A DNA stretch of 8,775 bases from an uncultured Eubacteriales bacterium. GTDB lineage: Bacteria; Bacillota_A; Clostridia; Oscillospirales; Oscillospiraceae. Under the pieces are notes generated by a model, which was not told where the DNA came from, made no database searches, and saw only the letters and a list, made by a program, of their open reading frames with translations. The translations under genes were made by a program, and so were the position numbers. The stretch covers positions 1-8,775 of the forward strand of contig CATKHE010000123.1 of NCBI GenBank assembly GCA_949747935.1. Direction: 5' to 3'. Below are positions 1 to 5,492 of the stretch, piece after piece. Within the stretch, counting starts at the first letter, position 1. Every line of letters begins with the position of its first letter.

Positions 1-177
1 CACATCTCCAAGCTGGCCGAGCGCCGGGTGGAGAAGGTGGAGGACGTGGTCAACATCGGCGATATGATCTGGGTCAAGGTCACCGAGATTGACGAGAAGG
101 GCCGGGTTAACCTGTCCTATAAGGACGCCCTCCGGGAGATCAAGGCCCGGAAAGAGGCCGGCCTGCCCATCAAGTAA
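1..177 (+). CDS. pnp: Polynucleotide phosphorylase, C-terminal S1 domain (5' truncated by window edge)
   Basis: This is the last 58 codons, in frame from base 1, of a 3'-5' phosphorolytic exoribonuclease that degrades mRNA in the cytoplasm and the degradosome. What is visible is the second half of an S1 RNA-binding fold: [17 protein letters not shown], then a [20 protein letters not shown] segment, then YKDAL. The RVEKVEDV...GD...VKV.EID..GR.NLS..DAL pattern is the usual ending of PNPase. A lysine/arginine-rich tail ends at the TAA at 175-177. Other S1 proteins, such as small YugI-like factors, end similarly, so the call rests on the precise pattern and not on the catalytic core, which lies outside the window. 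A hairpin terminator follows within 40 bases, so pnp is the last gene of its transcript. Confidence 0.9.
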   Translation, partial: HISKLAERRVEKVEDVVNIGDMIWVKVTEIDEKGRVNLSYKDALREIKARKEAGLPIK

Positions 178-188
178 AGCATGTTTTT

Positions 189-220
189 AAGCGGGACGGC
201 TTCGGCCGCCCCGCTTTCTT
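189..220 (+). terminator. Rho-independent terminator of pnp
   Basis: The arms AAGCGGG and CGGC (189-200) pair with GCCG and CCCGCTT (205-216) around a TTCG tetraloop, with one A/C mismatch inside the stem. The run TTTCTT follows. It begins about 11 bases after the pnp stop codon. The tail overlaps the stop codon of the convergent minus-strand gene at 219-221. A T-run precedes the hairpin, so on the minus strand the structure is followed by A residues and is unlikely to terminate that gene efficiently. Confidence 0.75.
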
Positions 221-437
221 ACCCGAAAAGCTCGTACGCTTCACAATTGAATACGTTCGCTAAAGCGGCAGCGTCCTCTACCGTCATTTTTGATGAGACT
301 ATGCCCTGGTCAAGTTTTTCCAGCATCCGCAGCGGGAGCCCGCTGCGTCGGGCCAGTTCTGCAACTGATAGCGCGGCTTGCTCCCGCCGTTGGCGGACAT
401 TTTTTGCAAAGGATTTCTTAATTTCTGTTGCGTCCAT
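219..437 (-). CDS. Small XRE-family helix-turn-helix DNA-binding protein
   Basis: This is a 72-residue single-domain protein. An N-terminal basic helix (KKSFAKNVRQRREQ) is followed by the helix-turn-helix LSVAELARRSGLPLRMLEKL at about residues 23-42, in the lambda-repressor-like pattern (LS..ELA...G.....L..LE.G). The remaining helices (TVEDAAALANVFNCEAYELF) match the usual XRE C-terminal helices 4-5. There is no effector or dimerisation extension, so it probably acts as a small repressor. The start is supported by TGGAGG seven bases before the ATG on the minus strand. It is transcribed divergently from another small HTH gene across a 110-base region rich in repeated half-sites. Base composition is AT-richer than the flanking pnp and ymdB genes, which suggests acquisition. 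The target is unknown. Confidence 0.85.
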   Translation of the reverse strand: MDATEIKKSFAKNVRQRREQAALSVAELARRSGLPLRMLEKLDQGIVSSKMTVEDAAALANVFNCEAYELFG

Positions 438-547
438 TGGTACACCTCCAAAAAGTTTCTATAGAACCTAAAATAGTCCTTTTGGGAACTGAAATCAATA
501 GGACCGATAGGAACTTTGATAGACTTCTCTCCATAGGAGGGGAGTCT
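438..547. promoter_or_regulatory. Divergent promoter/operator region between two XRE genes
   Basis: An 11-base inverted pair, AAAGTTTCTAT (452-462, plus) and AAAGTTCCTAT (507-517 read on the minus strand), differs at a single base. A related core recurs in direct order: AGAACC (463-468), GGAACT (485-490) and GGAACT (510-515). GTTTCTATAGAAC (455-467) is itself nearly palindromic. On the minus strand, TTGATT (493-498) and TATTTT (470-475), 17 bases apart, could drive the leftward gene. A rightward candidate, TTGGGA (482-487) with GATAGG (506-511), is weak. The half-sites would cover both promoters, as expected for an autoregulated repressor pair. Binding is inferred. Confidence 0.5.
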
Positions 548-769
548 ATGGAATATTATGAACGGCTGCGGCAGGCGCGCGAGGATAAAGACGAAACGCA
601 GGCTCAGATCGCGGAATTGCTCCAAACAAACCAAAGCTATCTCAGCAAGATGGAATTGGGTAAAAAACCGTTCCGCGTGGAGCAACTGATGAAGCTGTGC
701 GAATATTATGGTGTATCCGCCGACTACATTTTAGGACTGCCAAAGGGCTTGGAATGGCCGCGTGATTAA
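548..769 (+). CDS. Small XRE-family helix-turn-helix transcriptional regulator
   Basis: This is a 73-residue protein. The ATG at 548 is preferred over an upstream in-frame start at 428 because AGGAGGGG ends about five bases before it. The upstream extension would also run through the divergent promoter and into the opposite gene. Residues 3-12 (YYERLRQARE) form helix 1. DETQAQIAELLQTNQSYLSK (about 15-34) holds the helix-turn-helix, with recognition helix NQSYLSKMELG. The tail (VEQLMKLCEYYGVSADYILG) is the classic ending of firmicute XRE regulators. It is divergent from the other small HTH gene and ends 10 bases before the strong promoter of the putative toxin transcript, so it may control that transcript or travel with it. 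That link is inferred from position only. Confidence 0.9.
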   Translation: MEYYERLRQAREDKDETQAQIAELLQTNQSYLSKMELGKKPFRVEQLMKLCEYYGVSADYILGLPKGLEWPRD

Positions 770-779
770 GCGGCAGAAT

Positions 780-809
780 TTGACAGGATACGACCTGGCA
801 TGATACAAT
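780..809 (+). promoter_or_regulatory. Strong sigma-A promoter of the structured small-peptide transcript
   Basis: A perfect TTGACA (780-785) is 18 bases upstream of TACAAT (804-809), which is preceded by TG at 801-802, giving an extended -10 (TGATACAAT). Transcription should begin near 816. This is one of the best promoters in the window, yet no conventional gene follows it for 530 bases. That argues that the product is a regulated small-peptide mRNA or a structured RNA. Confidence 0.8.
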
Positions 810-815
810 AAAAAC

Positions 816-1013
816 GCCCCTCAAATGAGGGGGAGGAAAGATGGCGCTGTTACATATTGGCGGTTGGCCAACCGTTTGTACCTCATACCCCAAGCGTGGC
901 CCGACAGAGCGGCTGCGTTTGGGAGAGGAGAAGCAAGGGAGCGAAGGGAGGAATGCCCATAGGGGTATTCCGACTGGAGCGGACCCTGCGACGACGAGAG
1001 GGAGGCGGTGCGG
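816..1013 (+). other. Hairpin-rich 5' leader of the putative toxin mRNA
   Basis: About 200 transcribed bases precede the 31-codon ORF. The first structure, CCCCTC-AAAT-GAGGGG (817-832), sits almost at the predicted 5' end, as in stabilised type I toxin mRNAs. A 14-base perfect palindrome CGGTTGGCCAACCG lies at 861-874. A 9-bp stem with one G-U pair and an ATAG loop lies at 950-971. A purine-rich run (about 920-951) separates them. The second ribosome binding site, in AGGGAGG (999-1005), lies just before the ORF at 1014. The leader also contains an ATG at 841 preceded by GGAGG, the possible start of an overlapping reading frame. The structures are read by eye and no folding energy was computed. 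Confidence 0.5.
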
Positions 1014-1152
1014 ATGGGAAACGGCCGCAGGACGAAGGTCCTGCGTTTCGTGGTGTGTGCGGTTATTGCGGCTTTCGCAATGCTCCTCACCATCCCAAAA
1101 GCGTGCTGACTGCCCGGTGGCACGAGCAGTCAGCATAGGAAGCTATGTCTGA
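841..1152 (+). CDS. Doubtful 103-codon overlapping ORF in the putative toxin leader
   Basis: The ORF starts at an ATG with GGAGG four bases upstream and lies just downstream of the strong promoter, so it could be translated. It reads completely through the 31-codon membrane-peptide ORF in another frame and ends beyond it at TGA 1150-1152. The predicted peptide is rich in Arg, Gly, Cys and Ser, has no fold I recognise, and follows the hairpins of the RNA, which suggests a by-product of RNA structure. A leader whose translation opens the inner ORF, like mok over hok, is possible. I consider it more likely regulatory or untranslated than a functional protein. Confidence 0.2.
   Translation: MALLHIGGWPTVCTSYPKRGPTERLRLGEEKQGSEGRNAHRGIPTGADPATTRGRRCGWETAAGRRSCVSWCVRLLRLSQCSSPSQKRADCPVARAVSIGSYV
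1014..1109 (+). CDS. Small cationic membrane peptide, candidate type I toxin (31 aa)
   Basis: The ORF is 31 codons, ATG 1014 to TGA 1107-1109, with GGAGG (1001-1005) eight bases upstream. The N-terminus MGNGRRTKVLR carries four basic residues. It is followed by one hydrophobic span, FVVCAVIAAFAMLLTI (residues 12-27), and ends PKAC. A short basic head, a single transmembrane helix and a length near 30 residues are typical of membrane-acting type I toxins (Hok, Ldr, TxpA/BsrG, Hol_Tox classes). I cannot assign it to any one of these families by motif. The coding sequence contains two hairpins: CGCAGGAC/GTCCTGCG (1026-1045, GAAG loop) and ATTGCG/CGCAAT (1065-1081). The stop codon is embedded in the arm of a 9-bp inverted repeat. 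A facing minus-strand promoter would produce antisense RNA over the 3' end. A signalling peptide (terminal Cys) or a simple leader peptide are alternatives. Confidence 0.5.
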   Translation: MGNGRRTKVLRFVVCAVIAAFAMLLTIPKAC

Positions 1153-1189
1153 TTGAATGGGGCTGACCGTCGGTAACGGCGCCCCTTCT
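1095..1189 (-). ncRNA. Putative antisense RNA (antitoxin) to the small-peptide mRNA
   Basis: Starting about six bases after a TATAAT on the minus strand (predicted +1 near 1189), the RNA would run leftwards through three inverted repeats: 1185-1159 (GGGGC/GCCCC with inner CCGT/ACGG), 1147-1134 (CATAG/CTATG, GAAG loop) and 1134-1105 (GCTGACTGC/GCAGTCAGC, 12-base loop). It would end at the short T-run in ACGCTTTTGGG, near 1095, giving about 95 nt. It is fully complementary to the last codons and 3' untranslated part of the peptide mRNA, the overlap geometry of txpA/RatA and bsrG/SR4. No ORF of note lies within it. The 3' end is the least certain point because the T-run has only four bases. Confidence 0.55.
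1096..1134 (-). terminator. Possible terminator of the antisense RNA
   Basis: A perfect 9-bp inverted repeat (GCTGACTGC at 1105-1113 with GCAGTCAGC at 1126-1134) is followed on the minus strand by ACGC then TTTT (1100-1097). The stem is good, but the T-run is short and set four bases away, so efficiency is uncertain. Confidence 0.4.
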
Positions 1190-1190
1190 G
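1159..1190 (+). terminator. 3' hairpin / probable terminator of the small-peptide mRNA
   Basis: GGGGC (1159-1163) pairs with GCCCC (1181-1185), and inside it CCGT (1167-1170) pairs with ACGG (1176-1179) around CGGTA. It is followed by TTCTGCGTT, a poor T-run, so termination may be partial or the hairpin may mainly protect the 3' end. On the opposite strand the same repeat forms the first stem of the antisense RNA. Confidence 0.45.
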
Positions 1191-1195
1191 CGTTC

Positions 1196-1223
1196 ATTAT
1201 ACCAGAGCAGTCCGTTTTGTCAA
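1196..1223 (-). promoter_or_regulatory. Near-consensus antisense promoter facing the small-peptide gene
   Basis: Read on the minus strand, a perfect TTGACA (1223-1218) and a perfect TATAAT (1201-1196) are 16 bases apart. A TGG just before the -10 gives an extended -10. No minus-strand protein gene follows, only hairpins complementary to the small-peptide mRNA. A promoter this good firing into the 3' end of a 31-codon ORF is the strongest single piece of evidence for an antisense RNA. Confidence 0.85.
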
Positions 1224-1271
1224 GTGAGACGGAGCGATTTTATATCATGGGCAGGTTTCACGCTTTTCCTG

Positions 1272-1300
1272 TTGCGGTTTTCCGGATTTTGAATTATAAT
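1272..1300 (+). promoter_or_regulatory. Promoter of the ymdB-yhaO-yhaN operon
   Basis: TTGCGG (1272-1277) and a perfect TATAAT (1295-1300) are 17 bases apart, 42 bases before the ymdB start codon. The stretch between the antisense promoter (to 1223) and this one holds nothing else I can identify. Confidence 0.75.
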
Positions 1301-1341
1301 TAAACTGTAGGAGCATAGGCTGTGTTTAAAGGAGATTTGTT

Positions 1342-2118
1342 ATGCTGTTAAACGTATTGGCCGTGGGCGACGTAGTGGGCGAGGGCGGTCAGGACATTCT
1401 GTCCCGGCGTCTGCCCGGCCTGCGGGAGAGACTTGGGGTCCACTTCTGCGTGGTCAACGGCGAGAACGCCTCCGGCGTGGGCATCACCCCCGCCCAGGCC
1501 CGGCGGATCCTGGAGGCCGGCGCGGACGTGATCACCCTGGGCAACCACACCTGGAACCGCATTCAGATCGGGGCCTATCTGGACAAGGAGGAGCGTATCC
1601 TCCGTCCCGCCAACTACGCCGGCCGGGTCCCCGGACGGGGGGCGGGGGTATACCAATGTCAGGGACTGGATATTCTGGTCCTCAATTTAATGGGGCGGGT
1701 GGACCTGAACTCCAACCTGGACAGCCCCTTCAAGGCGGCCAATTTTCACCTGAACCGGGAGAGGCATGACCTGGCCCTGGTGGATTTCCACGCCGAGGCC
1801 ACCAGCGAGAAGGGGGCTATGGGCTGGCACCTGGACGGCAGGGTCCAGGCTGTATGGGGAACCCATACCCATGTGCCCACGGCGGACTGTCAGGTTCTGC
1901 CCCAGGGAACCGGCTTCGTCACCGACCTGGGCATGACCGGTCCGGTCCGCTCGGTGCTGGGGATCAAGCCGGAGAACTCCCTGAACCTTTTTCTGGGCGG
2001 CCTGCCCCGGCGGTATGAGGAGGCGGAGGGGAACTGCAAGCTCAACGCCTGCCTGTTCGCCATCGACACGGAGAAAAAGAAGTGCGTCAACGTGACGCGG
2101 ACGGATATTGTGGAGTGA
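1342..2118 (+). CDS. ymdB: YmdB-family metallophosphoesterase (2',3'-cyclic nucleotide phosphodiesterase)
   Basis: This is a 258-residue cytoplasmic dinuclear metal phosphoesterase. It is full length for the family (about 260) and collinear with Bacillus subtilis YmdB, which hydrolyses 2',3'-cAMP and influences biofilm, motility and RNA turnover. Metal and phosphate motifs are all present: GDVVG (9-13, Asp10), NGEN (39-42), GNHTW (67-71), DFHAEATSEK (148-157) and GTHTHV (173-178), then TDLGMTGP. The ATG at 1342 has AAAGGAG seven bases upstream. In many Firmicutes ymdB follows rny. Here it stands downstream of the pnp/accessory segment and heads an operon with a nuclease-ATPase pair. The exact substrate in this organism is inferred from the family. 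Confidence 0.95.
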   Translation: MLLNVLAVGDVVGEGGQDILSRRLPGLRERLGVHFCVVNGENASGVGITPAQARRILEAGADVITLGNHTWNRIQIGAYLDKEERILRPANYAGRVPGRGAGVYQCQGLDILVLNLMGRVDLNSNLDSPFKAANFHLNRERHDLALVDFHAEATSEKGAMGWHLDGRVQAVWGTHTHVPTADCQVLPQGTGFVTDLGMTGPVRSVLGIKPENSLNLFLGGLPRRYEEAEGNCKLNACLFAIDTEKKKCVNVTRTDIVE

Positions 2119-2168
2119 CGGAGAGACGGAGGACGTCCGCACCCAGAGAAAGATAGAGGGGTATCACA

Positions 2169-3239
2169 ATGCTGAAAATCATTCACGGGGCTGACTTCCA
2201 CCTGGACAGCCCCTTTTCCGGCCTGACGCCGGAGCGGGCGGCCCAGCGGCGGGGGGAGCAGCGGGAGCTGCTGGAGGACCTGGCTGCCCTGGTCCGGGAG
2301 AGAGAGGCCGACCTGGTCCTGCTGGCCGGCGACCTGCTGGATTCTGAGCGGGTCTTCCGGGAGACGGCCCAGGCCCTCCGGACCGCCCTGGCGAATATCC
2401 CGTGCCCGGTGTTCATCGCCCCCGGCAACCACGATTTTTACAGCCGCCGCTCCGTCTGGGCCGCCCTGGACTGGCCGGACAATGTACATATTTTCACCTC
2501 CGGGGAGCTGGAGCGGGTGGACCTGCCCGACTGCACCCTGTGGGGCCGGGCCTTCACCGGGGCCCACCAGGACGCCTGTCCCCTGGAGGGGCTGGAAGCG
2601 CCGGACGACGGGCGGCTTCATATCGCTGTGCTCCACGGGGCGGTGGGGCAGGAGGGCGGCTACGGCCCCATCTCCGCCCAGGACATCGCCGGCAGCGGCC
2701 TGGACTATCTGGCCCTGGGCCACGTCCACCAGTACAGCGGGCTGCAAAGGGAGGGAAAGACCTTCTGGGCCTATCCCGGCTGTCCCGAGGGCCGGGGCTT
2801 CGATGAGCTGGGGGAGAAGGGCGTGCTCTATGTGGAGGCCGAGCCGGGCCGGGTAAGCGCGCAGTTCGTCCCTCTGTCCAGGCGGCGGTATGAGATTATC
2901 ACCGCCGATATCACCGGAGCGTCCTGGGCGCTGGACCCCATTCTGGAGGCCCTGCCCGGGCGGACCAGCGACCTGATCTGCCGGCTGATCCTCACCGGGG
3001 AGGGGTCCCCCGACATGGTCAATCTGGAGCGGACGCTGGCCCCGGAATTTTACGGCCTGACCCTGATCGACCGCACCCGCCTGCCCCAGAACCTGTGGGC
3101 CCGGCGGGAGGAGGACGCCCTGACAGGCCTGTTTTTGCGGACCATGTGGGACAAGTGTCAGGCCGAGCCGGACAACCCGGTCTATCAGCTGGCCGCCCGG
3201 TATGGTCTGGCCGCCCTGGAGGGGGGAGAGGAACCATGA
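2169..3239 (+). CDS. yhaO: SbcD/YhaO-like DNA repair metallophosphoesterase (nuclease subunit)
   Basis: This 356-residue calcineurin-like phosphoesterase is of the Mre11/SbcD class. Active-site motifs in order are DFH (9-11), GDLLD (54-58), GNHD (86-89), LHGA (155-158) and GHVH (184-187). The C-terminal third is the capping/partner-binding region and is short compared with Escherichia coli SbcD (about 400), closer to YhaO-type proteins. It would cut DNA ends or hairpins with its ATPase partner, encoded immediately downstream with a four-base ATGA overlap that implies translational coupling. GAGGGG sits seven bases before the ATG. The gap to ymdB is 50 bases with no terminator, so cotranscription is likely. 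Assignment to YhaO and not canonical SbcD rests mainly on the partner's membrane hairpin. Confidence 0.88.
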   Translation: MLKIIHGADFHLDSPFSGLTPERAAQRRGEQRELLEDLAALVREREADLVLLAGDLLDSERVFRETAQALRTALANIPCPVFIAPGNHDFYSRRSVWAALDWPDNVHIFTSGELERVDLPDCTLWGRAFTGAHQDACPLEGLEAPDDGRLHIAVLHGAVGQEGGYGPISAQDIAGSGLDYLALGHVHQYSGLQREGKTFWAYPGCPEGRGFDELGEKGVLYVEAEPGRVSAQFVPLSRRRYEIITADITGASWALDPILEALPGRTSDLICRLILTGEGSPDMVNLERTLAPEFYGLTLIDRTRLPQNLWARREEDALTGLFLRTMWDKCQAEPDNPVYQLAARYGLAALEGGEEP

Positions 3240-5479
3240 AAATCAAATCCATGACCGCCGCGTTTGGCAGGCTGGCCGGGACTGTTCTGACTCCCGGCCC
3301 CGGTCTCACCATTATTCACGCGCCCAACGAGGGGGGCAAGTCCACCTGGGCCGCCTTCTGGAGGGCCATGCTCTACGGCATCGACACCCGGGACCGGGAC
3401 AAAAAGGGCTATCTGGCGGACAAAAACCGCTACCAGCCCTGGTCCGGAATCCCCATGGAGGGGGAGGTCACACTGGAGCTGGAGGGCCGGGACATCACCA
3501 TCCGCCGGGGCCCCAGGGGGAGCACCCCCTTCGGGACCTTTTCCGCCGTCTATGCCGGCACGCAGGAGCCGGTGCCCGGCCTCACCGCCGACAGCTGCGG
3601 CGAGCTGCTCACCGGCGTAGGGCAGGAGGTCTTCGTCCGCTCCGCCTTCCTGGGGGCGGGGAACATGGCGGTCACCACCGCCCCGGAGCTGGAGCGGCGG
3701 ATCGCCGCCCTGGTGTCCTCGGGGGAGGAGGACGTGTCCTTCTCCCAGGCCATGGGGCGGCTGAAGGACTGGAAGAACCGCAGGCAGGTCAACCGCAGCG
3801 TGGGAGATATCCCCAGGCTGGAGGGGGAGCTGGCCCAGGTCCGGGAGGCCCTGGAGCAGCTGGAGGAGACGGCCGGACAGGCCGCCCTGCTGGAGGGGGA
3901 GCGGTCCGCCCTGGAGCGCCGCCGGGAGCGGCTGTCCCAGGAGGCGGAGACCCATCGGCTCCTGGCCCGGCAGAGGCTCTCCGACCGCTACGTCCAGGCG
4001 GAGACGGACTACCAGTCCGCCCAGAGCCAGTATGCCGCGCTGAAACGGGAGCTGGGACGCTTTGGCGCGCTCCCCGGCCGGGAGGATCTGAAGCGGGCCC
4101 AGGGAGAGCTGCAGTATCTGAAGGTGCTGGAGGAGGAGATCAAGCAGGGTTCCGCCGCTCTGGAGGAGCGGGAACAGCGGACCGCTCAGGCGAGACAGGC
4201 CGCCCGGGACGACCTGTTCTCCGAACTGACCGGCGATGAGGCGGTGTCCAAGGCGGCAGCGGAAGCGGCCTCCTGTCAGGCGTCTGTCCGGAAGGCGGGC
4301 AAAGCCGTCAAATGGGCGAGCTTGATGTCACTGATATCTCTGGCCGGAAGCGTCATCGGGCGGCTGGCGTTCCAGCTGCACCAGAACAGAGCGGCCCCTC
4401 TGGAGGTTTTTTGGGGCGTGCTGGCGGGGATCGCGGTCTTGATGGCGGGCGTCGGGTTTTGGGCACTCCATCAGAAGAAACAAGCCCGGCGTATTTTGAC
4501 CCAGTACGGCGTCCAGACTCCGGAGGAGCTCACCGCCCTGGCCCAGAGCTACCGGGAGCGGTGTCAGGCGGCGGACAAGGCCGCACACGAGGAGGAGGTT
4601 ATCCGCGGGGCCGTCACCGAGCGGCTGGAGAAGCGGGACGCGGCGAAATCCGATCTGCTGGACTTTGTCCACACCTTCGCTCCGGAGGTGAAGGACATGT
4701 TTGGATGCTCGGCGGCCCTGTCCCGGGCGCTGAATCTGGAGCACGACCTGAAGCTGGCCCGGGAGCGGGCGGAGGAGCGCCGGCGGCGGCTGGAGGACCT
4801 GTCCGCTCAAGGGGCCGGACAGGGGCCGGGGGAGGCCGTCAGCCTTGCCGCTCCGGAGCGGACGCCGGAGGAGACCGCCCAGGCCCTGACCCGGACGGCG
4901 GACCGTTTGGAGCAGGTGAGCGCCCGGCTGAACCAGACCAGGGGGACGCTGCGGGCCATGGGAGACCCCGCGGCCCTCTCGGCGAGGAAGGAGGAGCTGG
5001 AGGCCGCCCTTGCCCGGAAGCGGCTGGAGCTGGAGGCCCTGTCTGCCGCCATGGAGGGCCTGGCCCAGGCGAGCGCCCTGCTCCAGGAGCGGTTTTCGCC
5101 GGAGCTGAACCGGCTGACCGGGACCTATCTGGCCCGGCTCACCGGGGACCGGTATTCCGCCGTGAGCCTCACGCGGGAGCTGGAGGGCTTTGTGGACAAC
5201 GGCGGCGTGCTGCCCCGCAGCGCCCTGTTTCTGTCCCGGGGGACGGCGGACCAGCTCTATCTGGCCGTCCGGCTGGCCGTCTGTCAGCTGTGCCTGCCCG
5301 AAAAGTCCCCCATCCTGCTGGACGACGCCCTGACCGCCTTCGACGACCAGCGGCTGGCGCTGGCCCTGGAGCTGCTGAGGGAGCTGTCTGAGGAGCGGCA
5401 GATCCTCCTGTTCACCTGCCAAAGCCGGGAGGGAGCGGTCCTGGACGGCGTGCCGGGGGTCACAAGGCTGGAGCTGTAG
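3236..5479 (+). CDS. yhaN: YhaN-like membrane-anchored SMC/Rad50-type AAA ATPase
   Basis: This 747-residue protein is the ATPase partner of the upstream nuclease. The ATG at 3236, overlapping the upstream TGA and preceded by a G-rich GGGGGGAGAGG site, is chosen over an upstream in-frame start that would lie deep inside the preceding gene. Residues 29-37 are Walker A (APNEGGKST). The ABC signature is LSRGTADQLYLAVRLA (from 666), and Walker B is ILLDDALTAFDD (from 693). Between them lie two heptad-rich Glu/Arg/Leu coiled-coil arms (about 190-340 and 430-640). At the apex, where Rad50/SbcC has a CxxC zinc hook, there are two hydrophobic spans instead: residues 360-380 and 391-411, separated by a short polar turn. 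No CxxC hook was found. This matches B. subtilis YhaN in plan, though YhaN is longer (about 960). It should tether the DNA-processing complex to the membrane. Confidence 0.88.
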   Translation: MKIKSMTAAFGRLAGTVLTPGPGLTIIHAPNEGGKSTWAAFWRAMLYGIDTRDRDKKGYLADKNRYQPWSGIPMEGEVTLELEGRDITIRRGPRGSTPFGTFSAVYAGTQEPVPGLTADSCGELLTGVGQEVFVRSAFLGAGNMAVTTAPELERRIAALVSSGEEDVSFSQAMGRLKDWKNRRQVNRSVGDIPRLEGELAQVREALEQLEETAGQAALLEGERSALERRRERLSQEAETHRLLARQRLSDRYVQAETDYQSAQSQYAALKRELGRFGALPGREDLKRAQGELQYLKVLEEEIKQGSAALEEREQRTAQARQAARDDLFSELTGDEAVSKAAAEAASCQASVRKAGKAVKWASLMSLISLAGSVIGRLAFQLHQNRAAPLEVFWGVLAGIAVLMAGVGFWALHQKKQARRILTQYGVQTPEELTALAQSYRERCQAADKAAHEEEVIRGAVTERLEKRDAAKSDLLDFVHTFAPEVKDMFGCSAALSRALNLEHDLKLARERAEERRRRLEDLSAQGAGQGPGEAVSLAAPERTPEETAQALTRTADRLEQVSARLNQTRGTLRAMGDPAALSARKEELEAALARKRLELEALSAAMEGLAQASALLQERFSPELNRLTGTYLARLTGDRYSAVSLTRELEGFVDNGGVLPRSALFLSRGTADQLYLAVRLAVCQLCLPEKSPILLDDALTAFDDQRLALALELLRELSEERQILLFTCQSREGAVLDGVPGVTRLEL

Positions 5480-5492
5480 GAGAATCCCCCGG

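Noticed and set aside
428..547. N-terminal extension of the rightward XRE gene to an ATG at 428
   Set aside because: It would read through the divergent promoter and overlap the opposite gene; the ATG at 548 has an excellent ribosome binding site and matches usual family length.
642..1136. 164-codon minus-strand ORF over the putative toxin locus
   Set aside because: It runs through the end of the XRE gene and the hairpins. I found no ribosome binding site or domain, and it starts inside the antisense RNA region.
841..1200. CRISPR array or IS-end interpretation of the repeats
   Set aside because: The repeats are short, different inverted repeats without regular spacers, and no transposase or Cas gene is present.
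1217..1246. Second plus-strand promoter (TTGTCA with TATATC)
   Set aside because: The -10 match is weak, and the TTGCGG-17-TATAAT at 1272-1300 is a better and closer promoter for ymdB.
1890..2747. 285-codon minus-strand ORF across ymdB and yhaO
   Set aside because: It is antisense to two well-supported metallophosphoesterases and has no recognisable domain or ribosome binding site.
3095..3235. 47-residue N-terminal extension of the YhaN-like ATPase
   Set aside because: It lies wholly inside yhaO; the ATG at 3236 gives the standard ABC N-terminus with Walker A near residue 30 and an ATGA overlap.
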